64,000 nucleotides of DNA from Psychrosphaera sp. F3M07 (GCF_018860345.1 NZ_JAHKPJ010000016.1:124001-188000); one strand, 5' to 3'; positions 1-10,218 are shown, counted from the stretch's first letter. Notes: generated by a model not told the origin, from the letters alone. Translations and numbers: made by a program.

Positions 1-25
1 AAAAAAGCCGCTAAGCGGCTTTTTT
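1..25. terminator. Bidirectional rho-independent terminator
   Basis: An 11-base perfect stem (AAAAAAGCCGC pairing with GCGGCTTTTTT) encloses a TAA loop. It has a T run on both strands. It lies 28 bases beyond the stop of the NhaC-type gene and so ends that minus-strand transcript; it could also serve a plus-strand gene left of the window. Confidence 0.85.
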
Positions 26-53
26 AGTATTTACAGATTATAAATCTGTTACG

Positions 54-1409
54 TTACGACTTTCGTAACTTCACTACCACAATAGAAACGACCGCTAATA
101 TCATGCAATACCAAACATTAGCTACTACATCTAACGGTGAAATACCAAAAGTGGCTGCCGCTAACAATGCTTGTGCTCCGTAAGGCACTAAACCTTGAGC
201 GATACAACTAAAAACATCCAATAAACTCGCGCTGCGTTTCGGCTCTATATTGCCTTCTTGAGCCAATTGTTTTGCAGTATCACCGGTAACAATAATGGCC
301 ACGGTATTATTGGCTACCGCTAAATTTGTTGTAAAGGCCAAACTAGCTATTGCAACTTGATTAGTTGAAGATGACGATTTTTTACTAAATACGTGCACAA
401 GCTGATTAATTTTTCCGACTAAATAACCTAACCCACCTTGTCGTTTCATTAATTCACTTAACCCACCAATTAACATACTTAATAAAAATATTTCCTGCAT
501 ATTACTAAAGCCTGTGAAAATATCTTTGCCAACTAAGGACAATTGATAATCACCGAGTAAAGACCCTGTCAGTGCTGACAGTACAGTACCTAACAGTAAA
601 ACGAGAAATACATTTACCCCCATTACAGCCAAGATAATAACTAACAAATATGGTAAACCTAACCAAATGTTAGAGACCTCTAACGAAGAGATTTCAGCTG
701 GGTTATTAAATCCAATGAACGCATAAAGCGCTATACAAATTAATGCGGCAGGAATTGCAAAGATAAGATTTTCATAGAATTTATCTTTTAATTCAGCGCC
801 CTGAGTTTTGGTAGAAGCTATTGTGGTATCTGAGATTAAACTTAAGTTATCACCAAATATGGCACCGCCTACGACAGCACCAGCAATGATGGCAGGATCA
901 ATGGAAACATTACCGACAATCCCAACCGCAATCGGTGCTATTGCACCTATCGTTCCCATTGAGGTTCCCATTGCTGTCGCAATAAGTGCAGAAATTAAAA
1001 ATAATCCCGCGATAACTAAAGGTGCAGGGATAAATTGCAAACCTAAGTTGACCATAACATCCACCCCGCCTGTTGCTTGCGCAACCGAAGAAAATGCACC
1101 CGCTAAAAGGTAAATCAAACACATTGTGATGACTTTATCATTGCCCATACCTTCGATTAAGGTGGTTAGACTGTTTTCAAGTTTGATGGGTCTACTGGCA
1201 AGGTATTTATCTAAACATAAGGCTAAGATAATGGCAGGAATAATGGCAACAGGTGCAGGCAGTTGGTAGAAAGCAAATTCAACGCCTTGTATATGTAACC
1301 AAACCCCGGTTCCTAAAAAAATAAGTACAAATAACAGCAAAGGCAAAATAGCTAAGCCGGAAGAATTAGGATGAGTTAACTCATCAAAACCATTGGTTGA
1401 TTCGCTCAC
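54..1409 (-). CDS. NhaC-family antiporter, candidate methionine transporter MetT
   Basis: A 451-residue inner-membrane protein made almost wholly of hydrophobic segments, with Gly/Ala-rich helices typical of the NhaC branch of Na+/H+ antiporters (for example GTSMGTIGAIAPIAVG and the following AGAVVGGAIFGDNLSLISDT). I chose the GTG at 1409, which begins SESTNGFDEL, because GGAG lies 10 bases upstream; the frame stays open to 1451 but that extension has no ribosome site and no family resemblance. A tandem MetJ box (1460-1475) lies about 50 bases upstream. NhaC-family genes controlled by MetJ have been called MetT and predicted to take up methionine, so Na+-coupled methionine uptake is the favoured inference; ordinary cation antiport cannot be excluded. 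A terminator at 1-25 closes the gene, which appears monocistronic. Confidence 0.8.
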   Translation of the reverse strand: MSESTNGFDELTHPNSSGLAILPLLLFVLIFLGTGVWLHIQGVEFAFYQLPAPVAIIPAIILALCLDKYLASRPIKLENSLTTLIEGMGNDKVITMCLIYLLAGAFSSVAQATGGVDVMVNLGLQFIPAPLVIAGLFLISALIATAMGTSMGTIGAIAPIAVGIVGNVSIDPAIIAGAVVGGAIFGDNLSLISDTTIASTKTQGAELKDKFYENLIFAIPAALICIALYAFIGFNNPAEISSLEVSNIWLGLPYLLVIILAVMGVNVFLVLLLGTVLSALTGSLLGDYQLSLVGKDIFTGFSNMQEIFLLSMLIGGLSELMKRQGGLGYLVGKINQLVHVFSKKSSSSTNQVAIASLAFTTNLAVANNTVAIIVTGDTAKQLAQEGNIEPKRSASLLDVFSCIAQGLVPYGAQALLAAATFGISPLDVVANVWYCMILAVVSIVVVKLRKS

Positions 1410-1459
1410 AACAGTACAGCTCCAAATAAATAAAGTTGGAATGTAACACAAAGCCTTAT

Positions 1460-1475
1460 GAACATCTAGACGTCT
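1460..1475 (-). promoter_or_regulatory. Tandem MetJ box
   Basis: AGACGTCT at 1468-1475 is an exact match to the 8-base MetJ consensus. The adjoining octamer GAACATCT (1460-1467) matches at 5 of 8 positions, giving the side-by-side pair to which MetJ dimers bind cooperatively. It lies 51-66 bases before the GTG of the NhaC-type gene, a position suited to S-adenosylmethionine-dependent repression. The only other gene near is the 3' end of hemH. Confidence 0.65.
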
Positions 1476-1501
1476 AAATAAACATATGTGTTAATTGGGT
1501 A

Positions 1502-2518
1502 TTACCAGCCTTGTGTATTCTCTTCAATCAGCTTACACATCATATCAACATGGCTATCGTCGTCATTTAGACACTCAATGTATTCAAACTTTTGACCACC
1601 GGCTTCAATAAAGTACTCTTTATTTTCTTCAGCGATCTCTTCTAACGTTTCCAAACAATCCACTGCAAAACCAGGGCAAATAACTTGCATAGACGAAGTG
1701 CCTTTTGCTGCTTCCGCTTTTAAGGTGGCTTCTGTATATGGTTGGATCCATTGTGCTTTGCCAAAACGAGATTGAAACGTGGTCAATATTTGATCGCTAG
1801 ACAATTCTAACTGCTCAGCAACTAATCGTGCCGTTTTAAAACACTCACAAGCGTATGGGTCACCTTTATCCCAGTTCCTTTGTGGAATACCATGGAACGA
1901 CAACATTAATTTTTCCGCTTTACCATTCACTTCCCAATGGTGTTTCACTTTATCAACGAGTGCTTTTATATAATTGTCATTGTCATGATAATGGCTAACA
2001 AAACGAATGTCAGGTATACGTCGCTGTTGTTGGTAATATTGGCCAACAACGTCAAAAATAGATGCGGTCGTTGTCGCTGAGTATTGAGGGTATAAAGGGA
2101 TAACTAAAAGTTTATTGACCCCTTGCTCTTCCATTAGCTTAAGTTTTTCAACCATATTATCTGAACCATAGCGCATGGCGTAATCCACAATAACCTGATC
2201 ACTTTTCTGTGATAATTTTTGCGCGACTTTATTGGTTAGGTTTTTGGTGTTAATTAATAAAGGTGAGCCACTTTTTTGCCATATAGATTGATAAGCGGCA
2301 GCCGATCGTTTACTACGAAATGGCAAGATGATTAAGTTTAAAATAAACCACCAAATCACTTTAGGGATCTCAACGACTCGTGAATCAGATAAAAACTCTT
2401 TTAAATACACTCTTACTGCGGCGGGGGTTGGCTCGGTAGGTGTGCCTAAATTCACTAATAATACACCGGTTTTCATAGGCTTTTTATGGTCGAAGTTTGT
2501 ACTGTCAGGAGTTTTCAT
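1502..2518 (-). CDS. hemH: Ferrochelatase
   Basis: Ferrochelatase inserts Fe2+ into protoporphyrin IX in the last step of heme synthesis, at the cytoplasmic face of the membrane. The 338-residue product carries the family's N-terminal VLLVNLGTPTEPTPAAV, the YPQYSATTTAS loop, LSFHGIPQRN with the metal-site His, and the C-terminal CPGFAVDCLETLEEIAEEN with the conserved Glu residues. Length is close to the usual 320-340. The ATG at 2518 is preferred; the frame continues to a TTG at 2548, and a later in-frame ATG begins MKTGVLLVNLG, so the first 14 residues are uncertain. It is a single gene facing away from the DUF3530 gene, with a shared upstream region of about 117 bases. Confidence 0.93.
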   Translation of the reverse strand: MKTPDSTNFDHKKPMKTGVLLVNLGTPTEPTPAAVRVYLKEFLSDSRVVEIPKVIWWFILNLIILPFRSKRSAAAYQSIWQKSGSPLLINTKNLTNKVAQKLSQKSDQVIVDYAMRYGSDNMVEKLKLMEEQGVNKLLVIPLYPQYSATTTASIFDVVGQYYQQQRRIPDIRFVSHYHDNDNYIKALVDKVKHHWEVNGKAEKLMLSFHGIPQRNWDKGDPYACECFKTARLVAEQLELSSDQILTTFQSRFGKAQWIQPYTEATLKAEAAKGTSSMQVICPGFAVDCLETLEEIAEENKEYFIEAGGQKFEYIECLNDDDSHVDMMCKLIEENTQGW

Positions 2519-2635
2519 AACGTTGCTTTTATACCTAGGTTTACGCAAAAAATAAGAAATAGCGTGTGAATTGTTTCAGTTATGGCAATAGTTGCCGATA
2601 ATAAAGATATTCTTTTTAATCCACCAGAGTTTTAT

Positions 2636-3610
2636 ATGAAACGTCATATTCTGCTGATGTTGATCTGCTTAAGCGTAAAGTACGCTTTTGCCAGCTCGGT
2701 GGATCACACTGCGCCAATAAGTCTCAGTGCACTTCAAGCTATAGACATTAGGCATTATGTTCAAGATCAAGAGATAAATATTTTATCGCTTGATGATCAT
2801 GACTATTTAACTTTAGAAAAAGAAGAAACCACAGGTTTTCCCCGTGGTATCGCATTTATCGTTCCTGAGATAAATCAACCAATCACCCAACAACCTGCAA
2901 TAAAGATGTTATACGACAACTTAACGGAATACGGCTGGCGCAGTTTATTATTAACTATGCCCAACTTAGAACAAAACAATGGGAGTTTACATGACGTACA
3001 AAAAGCAGATACTGAAGAGTCACCAAGTGCGCCTGATGTCAGTCAATCACCAGAGACAAGTTCAACCCTTCCAGAAGAGCCCGGACAAGAAATGGCAGCT
3101 TCAAATGATAGTCAAACAACTACAGAACCAAACCTTAATATAAAGGCCTTTCATCAAGAAGATATATATTCGGAAGTCGAGAATACTAAAATTGAACAGG
3201 AAATTTTAAAACGTGTCGAAACCGCATGGCAATACGCTGAACAATTTCCAGGTTATTTTATTTTTATCTGCCAAGGTAAAAGTTGCGCTTGGTTAACCAG
3301 CTTATTTCAACAACAGAAGTTAATGCAGCCTGATGCATTGGTTATGTTAAGTGCACACATGCCTCAATCCAATTTAAATAGGCAATTTGCGCAACAACTG
3401 AGTGAAACGGAATTTCCAGTATTAGAGTTATTCAAGCCAATGGATAACCAGTGGGTGACGAGTGCGATTCACTATCGTAAGAAATTAGCCAGAAAAAACT
3501 ACAAAACCGATTACCGACAACGAAAACTGAATAGTCATGTTGCCTTTGGTGATTCAAACTTAAGGACAGTTAAAGAAATATATGGATTTCTTACCGCCGT
3601 TGGCATGTAA
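2636..3610 (+). CDS. DUF3530 family exported protein
   Basis: A 324-residue protein with a signal peptide (MKRHILLMLICLSVKYAFA). The ATG at 2636 is chosen because the signal sequence starts there and AGAG lies 8 bases before it; an upstream ATG at 2582 would bury the signal. The body resembles the DUF3530 family, an alpha/beta-hydrolase-like group of unknown function. Residues about 120-170 are a low-complexity Glu/Ser/Pro/Thr stretch that splits the fold. At the place of the nucleophile elbow it has G-K-S-C-A rather than G-x-S-x-G, so a Ser is present but the motif is imperfect. Function is unknown; a periplasmic location is inferred. It is divergent from hemH and convergent with djlA. Confidence 0.75.
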   Translation: MKRHILLMLICLSVKYAFASSVDHTAPISLSALQAIDIRHYVQDQEINILSLDDHDYLTLEKEETTGFPRGIAFIVPEINQPITQQPAIKMLYDNLTEYGWRSLLLTMPNLEQNNGSLHDVQKADTEESPSAPDVSQSPETSSTLPEEPGQEMAASNDSQTTTEPNLNIKAFHQEDIYSEVENTKIEQEILKRVETAWQYAEQFPGYFIFICQGKSCAWLTSLFQQQKLMQPDALVMLSAHMPQSNLNRQFAQQLSETEFPVLELFKPMDNQWVTSAIHYRKKLARKNYKTDYRQRKLNSHVAFGDSNLRTVKEIYGFLTAVGM

Positions 3611-3652
3611 CCTTAAACCGACAACTCTTTTCTAATTTACAGTCAAAACTGA

Positions 3653-4540
3653 TTAGAATTTACGTGCTTTTTTAATAATCTCGTATGCCGATTGAATATC
3701 TTGTGTTTTTTGTTTTGCCACTTCCATCATTTCTGGTGGTAAACCTTTTGCAACTAACTTATCTGGATGGTTTTGCGACATTAACCGTTTGTAAGCTCGT
3801 TTAATTTCTTTCGTGGTTTCGTTCTCAGAAATACCCAATAAAGCATATGCGTCTGCCACACTTGGCGAACTAATATCTCGTGTATTATTTTGGCGTTGAC
3901 GATCGCCGCTATCGCTACTACTGCTATTCGATCTTCGGCGTTCATATTTTCTATTTTTTTGCTGCTGGTCTTTTTTATAGTTTTGAAATCTAAGCTCCGC
4001 TTCCCACATCACAATCAATTGCCCTAAATGACGTTTAGTGAAACCTAATTGCTTGGCGATGTTGAGTAGCAACTCATATTCCGCGGGTTCTAAGATTGAA
4101 TCTGAATAGGCAGTTTGAATTTGAATTTCGATAAAGAACTGACATAAGTCTTGGCGTTTACCAAAGTATTGTTTAAATAAATTGATTTTTTTCTTGATTG
4201 GAAAACCTAATGACTTCCCTTCCCTAAATGCCTCTTTAGCTTCAGCGACTTGTTCTTTAGACAAGCCCATATGTGTCATAAACTCATTCGCAGTTTGAAT
4301 ATGTTCAGGTGTTACATTGCCACTCGCTTTAGCGACATGCCCCATAACGGAGAACGTGGTGTAAAAGAAGATAGCCTGCTTGGAGTCGCCACTTGATAAC
4401 CATTGCTCTACATTTTGTTTATTCGCAAAGCGTTTAACCGCACTATCAAACAAGTGTCCTAGATATAAGCCGATTAAAGCACCCACAATGTTTCTTAATA
4501 ATAAGAAACCAAAAAAAGCCCCTACAATTTTACCCGTCAA
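3653..4540 (-). CDS. djlA: Co-chaperone DjlA
   Basis: DjlA is a membrane-anchored J-domain protein that stimulates DnaK. The 295-residue product has one N-terminal membrane segment with Gly spacing (GAFFGFLLLRNIVGALIGLYLG), a central TerB-like helical domain (about 50-185), a Ser/Arg-rich linker (about 195-222) and a C-terminal J domain (about 230-295) with the diagnostic HPD in SQNHPDKLVAKG. The start is a TTG at 4540 with GAG five bases upstream; it places the transmembrane segment where the family has it, and there is no ATG or GTG nearby. It is divergent from lptD, the usual arrangement of these two genes in gammaproteobacteria. Confidence 0.93.
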   Translation of the reverse strand: MTGKIVGAFFGFLLLRNIVGALIGLYLGHLFDSAVKRFANKQNVEQWLSSGDSKQAIFFYTTFSVMGHVAKASGNVTPEHIQTANEFMTHMGLSKEQVAEAKEAFREGKSLGFPIKKKINLFKQYFGKRQDLCQFFIEIQIQTAYSDSILEPAEYELLLNIAKQLGFTKRHLGQLIVMWEAELRFQNYKKDQQQKNRKYERRRSNSSSSDSGDRQRQNNTRDISSPSVADAYALLGISENETTKEIKRAYKRLMSQNHPDKLVAKGLPPEMMEVAKQKTQDIQSAYEIIKKARKF

Positions 4541-4769
4541 AACTACTCACTTTGTTGACTTTAAATATTCACCAATCAATATGGGTTCAAATTCAAAAGT
4601 TTCAATTTAGATTAATTACAAAAGTATCAATAAATAAGCCCTGAAATACATTAAATTGCAGAGCGCGCGTAGTATAGCGCAAAAAAATCAGATAGAATTC
4701 CATGGTTAACTAAATCGTAAAAATTAAACTTTATTTTGTTGTTCCACATCTTGAATTTTAGGGGTTAAA

Positions 4770-7058
4770 TTGTCGTCTACTCGTTTCGCAAATATGTTAT
4801 CTAAATTAACCTTTGCCCTACCACGACAATCTATTTTTATTGTTGCTTCTTTCCTATCAGTAAACTCTCATGTTAACGCTGAACCGGTTTGTGAAGTAAA
4901 ACCTATCAAATCACCTAAAAAATCAACCATTGATGACTTTATTCATAAACCAGACGAAGTCATTGTTACCAGCGAAAGTGCCGATTTGATTAGAGGTAAC
5001 TACACTGAGTTTAATGGTAATGTCACCATATTCCAGCAAGAACAAACCATTCAAGCCGACAATGCCATTTATGATGAATTATCAAACCAATTTAGAGCAA
5101 CTGGCAATATTAAATTAGTGGCCGATGCAGCAACGGTCATCGGCTTATCCATTTTTCTAGATGAAGAAAATCAAGATTTAGAACTGTTAGGCGCTGACTA
5201 CCAATTTGGTTTTAATGCTGGAAGAGGTCAAGCCGAAGTATTTTCAATTGAAAGCAGTAATGAACTTGAATTAAAAGGGGCGACGTTTACCACTTGCCCT
5301 GGTGATGATCCTAGTTGGTTATTCTCGGCCGATGAAATCCAAATCGACCAAGAAAAAGGCTGGGGCGAAGCATGGAATACCGTTTTTAAAATCGCTGACG
5401 TGCCAATTATTTACGTTCCGTATATCACCTTTCCAATCTCAGATAAAAGAAAAACAGGGTTGTTATTCCCAGAGGTGGGTAACTCGACACGATACGGTAG
5501 TTATATCGCCCAACCTATCTATTTTAATTTAGCTGACAATTATGATCTCACATTAACGCCTAAATACATGTCAGATCGAGGGTTATTATTCCAGTCTAAT
5601 TTCCGCCATATAAACCATAACTCTGACAATATTTTACAATTAGAATATTTAAATGAAGACAAGTCAGAAGTTGACTTAGGAGCTAGGCATCTCGCGTATT
5701 GGCAACACGAATCAAATTGGCAAGATAAATGGAATGTTCAATTACAATGGACTGACTTAAGCGATGATAATTTTATCAGTGAATTCACGAGTGATTACCA
5801 TCATCAAGCGGACACCCATTTAAATAATTTTGTTATGTTAAATTACTATGGCGAACACACAAACGTGTCTTTGTTATCTCAAGATATGTATGAACTTGGC
5901 CCTCATATACAATCCTATCGACTGCCAATCCAAATGACAGTCGACTGGAGTGCAAGTGACACGGCTGATCCGGTTAAGTTGTTAATTAACAGTCAATACA
6001 GCTTGTTTGAAAATGAATACAGAGAAATTGATGAAGTTCAACGTTTACATTTAGCGCCTGAAATAACCTATCAGTTTAATACCCCAGCATTTCAGTTATT
6101 AGCCAGTGGCAGTTACTTATCAACTTTATACAAGCAAAGTAACAGTACATTACAGCAAGAACAGGAATTAACGCGAAATTTAGCAAAAGCTCGAATTTTG
6201 GCTGGTATTAGTCTAGAAAAAGAAACCACCTACTTTAAACAAGATGTACGTCAAACGCTGGAACCTAAGATTCAATATTTATATGTAGAAGATGTCGACC
6301 AAAGTAATATTGGTTTATATGATTCTCAGTTATTAAAAGAAGATTATTTTTCTTTGTTCAGAGATAATAATTACTCAGGTATAGATAACATATCCGCAGC
6401 AAATCAAGCAACGATTGGATTTAGTACCAGTATCTTTGATAAATCCAATAAAGAGTTGTTTCGTTTTGGTCTAGGTCAGGTATATAAATTTAATAAAGAT
6501 AAAGATGGAACTAATGATTCACTAACGAGCTCTAAGCCGGCAGTTGCGGTTGAGTGGTTTGGACAATTAACGGATAACTGGCAGTTAGACGGGGGTATTT
6601 TATATAATCAAGATACCCAAAATATTGATACCGGCTTTGTTTCTTTGGATTATTGGTTAGCAAAAGATAAAAACTTTCAGTTCAATCATAGATACGCCAA
6701 GGATGTCGCCGGGATAAAAATAAACCAAGCGGGCATCTTTGCAAGTTACCAAATTAATTCTACCTGGGCGGTGGCAACAAGCTATCACCAAGACTTAGAA
6801 TCAGATACCAATATGGATGCCTTAGTAGGTTTTGAATATAGATCCTGCTGTTGGAGCATACAGTTAGCAGCCAAACGACAAATTGTTGTCGATTTAAATA
6901 ACGACCAAATTGAGTCCGGTGCAGATGTCCAATACGACAACGGAATTAGTTTCAATTTTAAAATTAGTGGATTAGGCGGCGACTTATCGTCAAACATTGC
7001 AAATTTATTCTCAGAAAGTATTTTTGCCTACCGTCGCCCTTATTTAATAACAAATTAA
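4770..7058 (+). CDS. lptD: LPS-assembly outer-membrane protein LptD
   Basis: LptD with LptE inserts lipopolysaccharide into the outer leaflet of the outer membrane. The 762-residue product has a signal peptide (cleavage after about VNA, residue 37), an N-terminal jellyroll (about 55-190) and a long C-terminal beta-barrel. All four cysteines used for the two functional disulfides are present: Cys41, Cys176 (TTCPGDD) and the adjacent pair Cys693-Cys694 (RSCCWS). The start is a TTG at 4770 with a strong AGGGG five bases before it. It heads a run of same-strand genes through apaH, with surA 20 bases downstream; SurA is the chaperone LptD needs, so the pairing is functional. Confidence 0.96.
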   Translation: MSSTRFANMLSKLTFALPRQSIFIVASFLSVNSHVNAEPVCEVKPIKSPKKSTIDDFIHKPDEVIVTSESADLIRGNYTEFNGNVTIFQQEQTIQADNAIYDELSNQFRATGNIKLVADAATVIGLSIFLDEENQDLELLGADYQFGFNAGRGQAEVFSIESSNELELKGATFTTCPGDDPSWLFSADEIQIDQEKGWGEAWNTVFKIADVPIIYVPYITFPISDKRKTGLLFPEVGNSTRYGSYIAQPIYFNLADNYDLTLTPKYMSDRGLLFQSNFRHINHNSDNILQLEYLNEDKSEVDLGARHLAYWQHESNWQDKWNVQLQWTDLSDDNFISEFTSDYHHQADTHLNNFVMLNYYGEHTNVSLLSQDMYELGPHIQSYRLPIQMTVDWSASDTADPVKLLINSQYSLFENEYREIDEVQRLHLAPEITYQFNTPAFQLLASGSYLSTLYKQSNSTLQQEQELTRNLAKARILAGISLEKETTYFKQDVRQTLEPKIQYLYVEDVDQSNIGLYDSQLLKEDYFSLFRDNNYSGIDNISAANQATIGFSTSIFDKSNKELFRFGLGQVYKFNKDKDGTNDSLTSSKPAVAVEWFGQLTDNWQLDGGILYNQDTQNIDTGFVSLDYWLAKDKNFQFNHRYAKDVAGIKINQAGIFASYQINSTWAVATSYHQDLESDTNMDALVGFEYRSCCWSIQLAAKRQIVVDLNNDQIESGADVQYDNGISFNFKISGLGGDLSSNIANLFSESIFAYRRPYLITN

Positions 7059-7078
7059 AAAAATATAAGAGAAAAGTA

Positions 7079-8368
7079 ATGATAAACAAATCAATTATAA
7101 GTCTAACTTTATTGTGCAGTCTGTTTGTCTCAGCCGCAATTCAAGCTGAACCCAAACCTATTGACCATGTCACTGTTATTGTAAATGACGGCGTTATATT
7201 AGAAGGTGAAATTCAAGCAATCATTGACGAAGTTAAAAGTACAGCGTTACTAAATAACCAATCTTTACCTTCAGATCGCGCCCTTAGAGCCCAGGCCGTT
7301 GACCGATTAATTTTAAATAGCATACAAATGCAAATGGCTGAGCGTATGGGGATTCAAGTGAGTGATGCTCACCTTGATTCGGTTTTACAAAACATCGCCC
7401 AAAGCCAAAATATTAGCGTAGAACAAATGCGCCAAGAGATAGTAAAAAGTGGTGAGAGTTATGAACGTTATCGTGAAAAATTAAGAGAAGAAGTCGCGCT
7501 TAATGAAGTTCGTCGAGGTAATGTTCACAGACGCGTTAATATCTCATTACAAGAAGTGACTACGTTAATTGGTTTAATGGATGAAAACTCTAGTAAAGAA
7601 GAATATCAAATTGGTCACATACTCGTATCAGTTCCAAGTAAAGCTGCACAATCTGAAGTCGATGCAAAAAAAGACATTGCTGACAAAGTTATCTCACTAT
7701 TAAAAGATGGCAGCGACTTTAAAAAAGTAGCAATCGCGTCATCATCAGGTGCTAAAGCGTTAGAAGGTGGTGACTGGGGTTATATGGGGATTAATGAAAT
7801 GCCTTCGTTATTCTCAGAAAGTGTTCGTGGCAAGAAGACCGGTGATTTAATTGGTCCACTTCGTTCTGGCGCGGGTTTCCACATTGTTAAAATCTTAGAT
7901 ATCCGTGGACGTCAAACTGTTGAAGTAAAAGAAGTATTAGCCCGTCATATCTTAATAACGCCTTCAATTATCTTAAGCGAAGAAAAAGCTAAAAACATGC
8001 TAAATAAATTCTTAGCGCAAGTTGAAGATGGTTCAGCTGATTTTGGTAAATTAGCAAAACAACATTCTGAAGACCCAGGTTCAGCGTTAAAAAATGGTGA
8101 ATTAGGTTGGGCAAACCCTGATATTTATGCCCCTAAGTTTAAAGAAGTTTTAGCAAATTTAAAGGTAGGTGAATACAGTAAACCTTTTCGTACTCAGTTT
8201 GGTTGGCACGTAGTGCAACTAATGGAAGAAAGAACAGCTGATGCAACAGAGAAAAGTAAACAAGATCAAGCTTATCAAATTTTATATAAACGTAAATTTG
8301 CGGAAGAAACAGAAAACTGGTTAAGAGAAATTCGTGACCAAGCCTTTATTGAAGTAATTGCGGAATAA
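7079..8368 (+). CDS. surA: Periplasmic chaperone and peptidyl-prolyl isomerase SurA
   Basis: SurA escorts unfolded outer-membrane proteins across the periplasm to the BAM complex. The 429-residue product has a signal peptide (to about IQA, residue 23), a SurA N-terminal domain (about 28-160) and two parvulin (PpiC) domains, starting near residue 176 ([11 protein letters not shown]) and near 281 ([12 protein letters not shown]), followed by a short C-terminal helix. The ATG follows GAGAAAAG. It sits between lptD and pdxA and its stop codon is one base from the pdxA start, indicating translational coupling. Confidence 0.95.
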   Translation: MINKSIISLTLLCSLFVSAAIQAEPKPIDHVTVIVNDGVILEGEIQAIIDEVKSTALLNNQSLPSDRALRAQAVDRLILNSIQMQMAERMGIQVSDAHLDSVLQNIAQSQNISVEQMRQEIVKSGESYERYREKLREEVALNEVRRGNVHRRVNISLQEVTTLIGLMDENSSKEEYQIGHILVSVPSKAAQSEVDAKKDIADKVISLLKDGSDFKKVAIASSSGAKALEGGDWGYMGINEMPSLFSESVRGKKTGDLIGPLRSGAGFHIVKILDIRGRQTVEVKEVLARHILITPSIILSEEKAKNMLNKFLAQVEDGSADFGKLAKQHSEDPGSALKNGELGWANPDIYAPKFKEVLANLKVGEYSKPFRTQFGWHVVQLMEERTADATEKSKQDQAYQILYKRKFAEETENWLREIRDQAFIEVIAE

Positions 8369-8369
8369 T

Positions 8370-9368
8370 ATGCTTAGTAGAATAGCCATCACACCGGGCG
8401 AACCAGGCGGTATAGGCCCTGATATAACAATTCAAGTTGCCCAATTAGAATGGGATACACAACTTATTGTTGTGGCGGATAAAGAGATGATGCGTGAACG
8501 AGCAAGAAAGCTTGGTTTGCCGTTAACTCTGGTTGACTTTGATGCAGACAGTCCAGTCATTAAACATGTCCCGGGACAACTCTTTATTGCCCATGAGCCA
8601 CTGAGTGAAACGGCCGTTGCAGGCGAACTAAATGAAGCCAATGGCCACTATGTTGTTGAGACATTAAGAATTGCCAGTCAAGGTAACATGGATAACATTT
8701 ATGATGCGGTGGTCACAGGGCCGGTTCATAAAGGCATTATTAATCAATCAGGTGTTCCTTTTAGCGGACATACTGAGTTTTTTGCCACGCACTCAAATAC
8801 CTCTGATGTTGTGATGTTATTAGCAACTGAAGGATTACGTGTCGCTCTAGTTACGACACATATTCCTTTGCAATATGTGTCAAAAGCAATTACGCCAGAA
8901 CGATTACATAAAGTCACTAGTATTTTGCATAGTGAACTACAAGTTAAGTTTGGTATTAAAAACCCAGCAATTTTTGTCTGTGGTTTAAATCCACATGCTG
9001 GTGAAGGTGGCCACCTTGGCCGTGAAGAAATCGAGGTGATAGAGCCGACATTAGAGATCTTGAGAAATCAAGGCATGAACCTGATTGGCCCTTTACCTGC
9101 TGACACCTTATTCCAAGAAAAATACTTACAAGATGCAGATGCCGTTTTAGCTATGTATCACGATCAAGGTTTGCCTGTATTAAAATATAAGGGATTTGGT
9201 AACGCAGTAAATATCACCTTAGGCTTACCTTATATCAGAACGTCTGTCGATCATGGTACCGCTTTAGATCTAGCGGGAACTGGTAACGCAGATACTGGCA
9301 GCATGAAAGTTGCCATTACACATGCTATTAAAATGGCAAATGAAAAATTAGCGAGAACCTCTAAATGA
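8370..9368 (+). CDS. pdxA: 4-hydroxythreonine-4-phosphate dehydrogenase
   Basis: PdxA oxidises 4-phosphohydroxy-L-threonine in the DXP-dependent route to pyridoxal phosphate. The 332-residue protein opens with [15 protein letters not shown], the family signature, and retains the three metal-binding histidines in SGHTEFF (about residue 134), NPHAGEGG (about 206) and MYHDQGLP (about 262), plus the C-terminal [10 protein letters not shown]. The ATG at 8370 is chosen because GGAA precedes it by a few bases; an in-frame TTG at 8358 lies inside surA. It overlaps the rsmA start by four bases (ATGA). Confidence 0.96.
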   Translation: MLSRIAITPGEPGGIGPDITIQVAQLEWDTQLIVVADKEMMRERARKLGLPLTLVDFDADSPVIKHVPGQLFIAHEPLSETAVAGELNEANGHYVVETLRIASQGNMDNIYDAVVTGPVHKGIINQSGVPFSGHTEFFATHSNTSDVVMLLATEGLRVALVTTHIPLQYVSKAITPERLHKVTSILHSELQVKFGIKNPAIFVCGLNPHAGEGGHLGREEIEVIEPTLEILRNQGMNLIGPLPADTLFQEKYLQDADAVLAMYHDQGLPVLKYKGFGNAVNITLGLPYIRTSVDHGTALDLAGTGNADTGSMKVAITHAIKMANEKLARTSK

Positions 9369-10216
9369 GCAAACATAGACCATCAAAAAAAGTGACCAAT
9401 GTAAAAAAAGGGGTTCATTTAGGGCATAAGGCAAAAAAAAGGTTTGGTCAAAACTTCCTTAATGATGCCGACATCATTGACCGTATTGTTCGTGCTATCA
9501 ACCCAAAAGTAGGTGATAAGTTACTAGAAATTGGTCCTGGCTTAGGCGCTATCACAGAACCAGTAGCTGAATTAACCGATGTATTAAATGTGGTTGAATT
9601 AGACCGTGAATTAGCACACCGATTAAAAACGCACCCATTTTACGGCAGCAAATTAAATATCTTTGAAGGCGATGCGTTACAGTTTGACTTTAATGAAATT
9701 ATCAAACCAGGTGAAAAGTTTAAAATTTTTGGTAATTTACCGTATAACATCTCTACACCTCTGTTATTCCACCTTTATAACTATTTAGATAGTATTGAGA
9801 ACATGCACTTTATGTTGCAAAAAGAAGTGGTTAATCGAATGTGTGCAGCACCAAATAGTAAAGCATTTGGTCGTCTTAGTGTTATGACACAATATTACTG
9901 TAAAACCATACCCGTTACTGAAGTACCACCAAGTGCATTTATTCCACCACCTAAAGTGGATTCAGCGGTTATTCGTTTAATTCCAAAGCCACATGAAGAA
10001 CGTAATCAAGTGAACCCAGCAACACTTAATACCGTTTGTTTAGAAGCGTTTAACCAACGAAGAAAGACCTTAAGAAACAGTTTAAGCAATATTATTAGCC
10101 AAGAAGTAATGGTTGAATTAGGTATAGATCCGAACTTACGTGCTGAAAACTTAACGTTATTGCAATTCATTGAGCTCGCTCAGTGGTTGGACAAAAATAA
10201 AGATAAAAAAGACTAA
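9365..10216 (+). CDS. rsmA: 16S rRNA dimethyladenosine transferase RsmA (KsgA)
   Basis: RsmA dimethylates the two adjacent adenines near the 3' end of 16S rRNA, a late step of 30S subunit assembly. The 283-residue product has the AdoMet-binding motif [10 protein letters not shown] (about 53-61), the Asp/Glu motif VVELDRELA and the catalytic motif NLPYNIS (about 124-130). The N-terminus [11 protein letters not shown] is typical. A basic leader of about 20 residues precedes it. The start overlaps the pdxA stop as ATGA, so the two are translationally coupled; apaG follows two bases after the stop. Confidence 0.96.
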   Translation: MSKHRPSKKVTNVKKGVHLGHKAKKRFGQNFLNDADIIDRIVRAINPKVGDKLLEIGPGLGAITEPVAELTDVLNVVELDRELAHRLKTHPFYGSKLNIFEGDALQFDFNEIIKPGEKFKIFGNLPYNISTPLLFHLYNYLDSIENMHFMLQKEVVNRMCAAPNSKAFGRLSVMTQYYCKTIPVTEVPPSAFIPPPKVDSAVIRLIPKPHEERNQVNPATLNTVCLEAFNQRRKTLRNSLSNIISQEVMVELGIDPNLRAENLTLLQFIELAQWLDKNKDKKD

Positions 10217-10218
10217 TA

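Noticed and set aside
808-1113. 101-codon open frame opposite the NhaC-type gene
   Set aside because: Low-complexity Ala/Pro/Ile translation typical of the complement of membrane-helix codons.
3630-3658. Imperfect hairpin between the DUF3530 and djlA genes
   Set aside because: Stem broken by a three-base bulge and without a T run; cannot be called a terminator.
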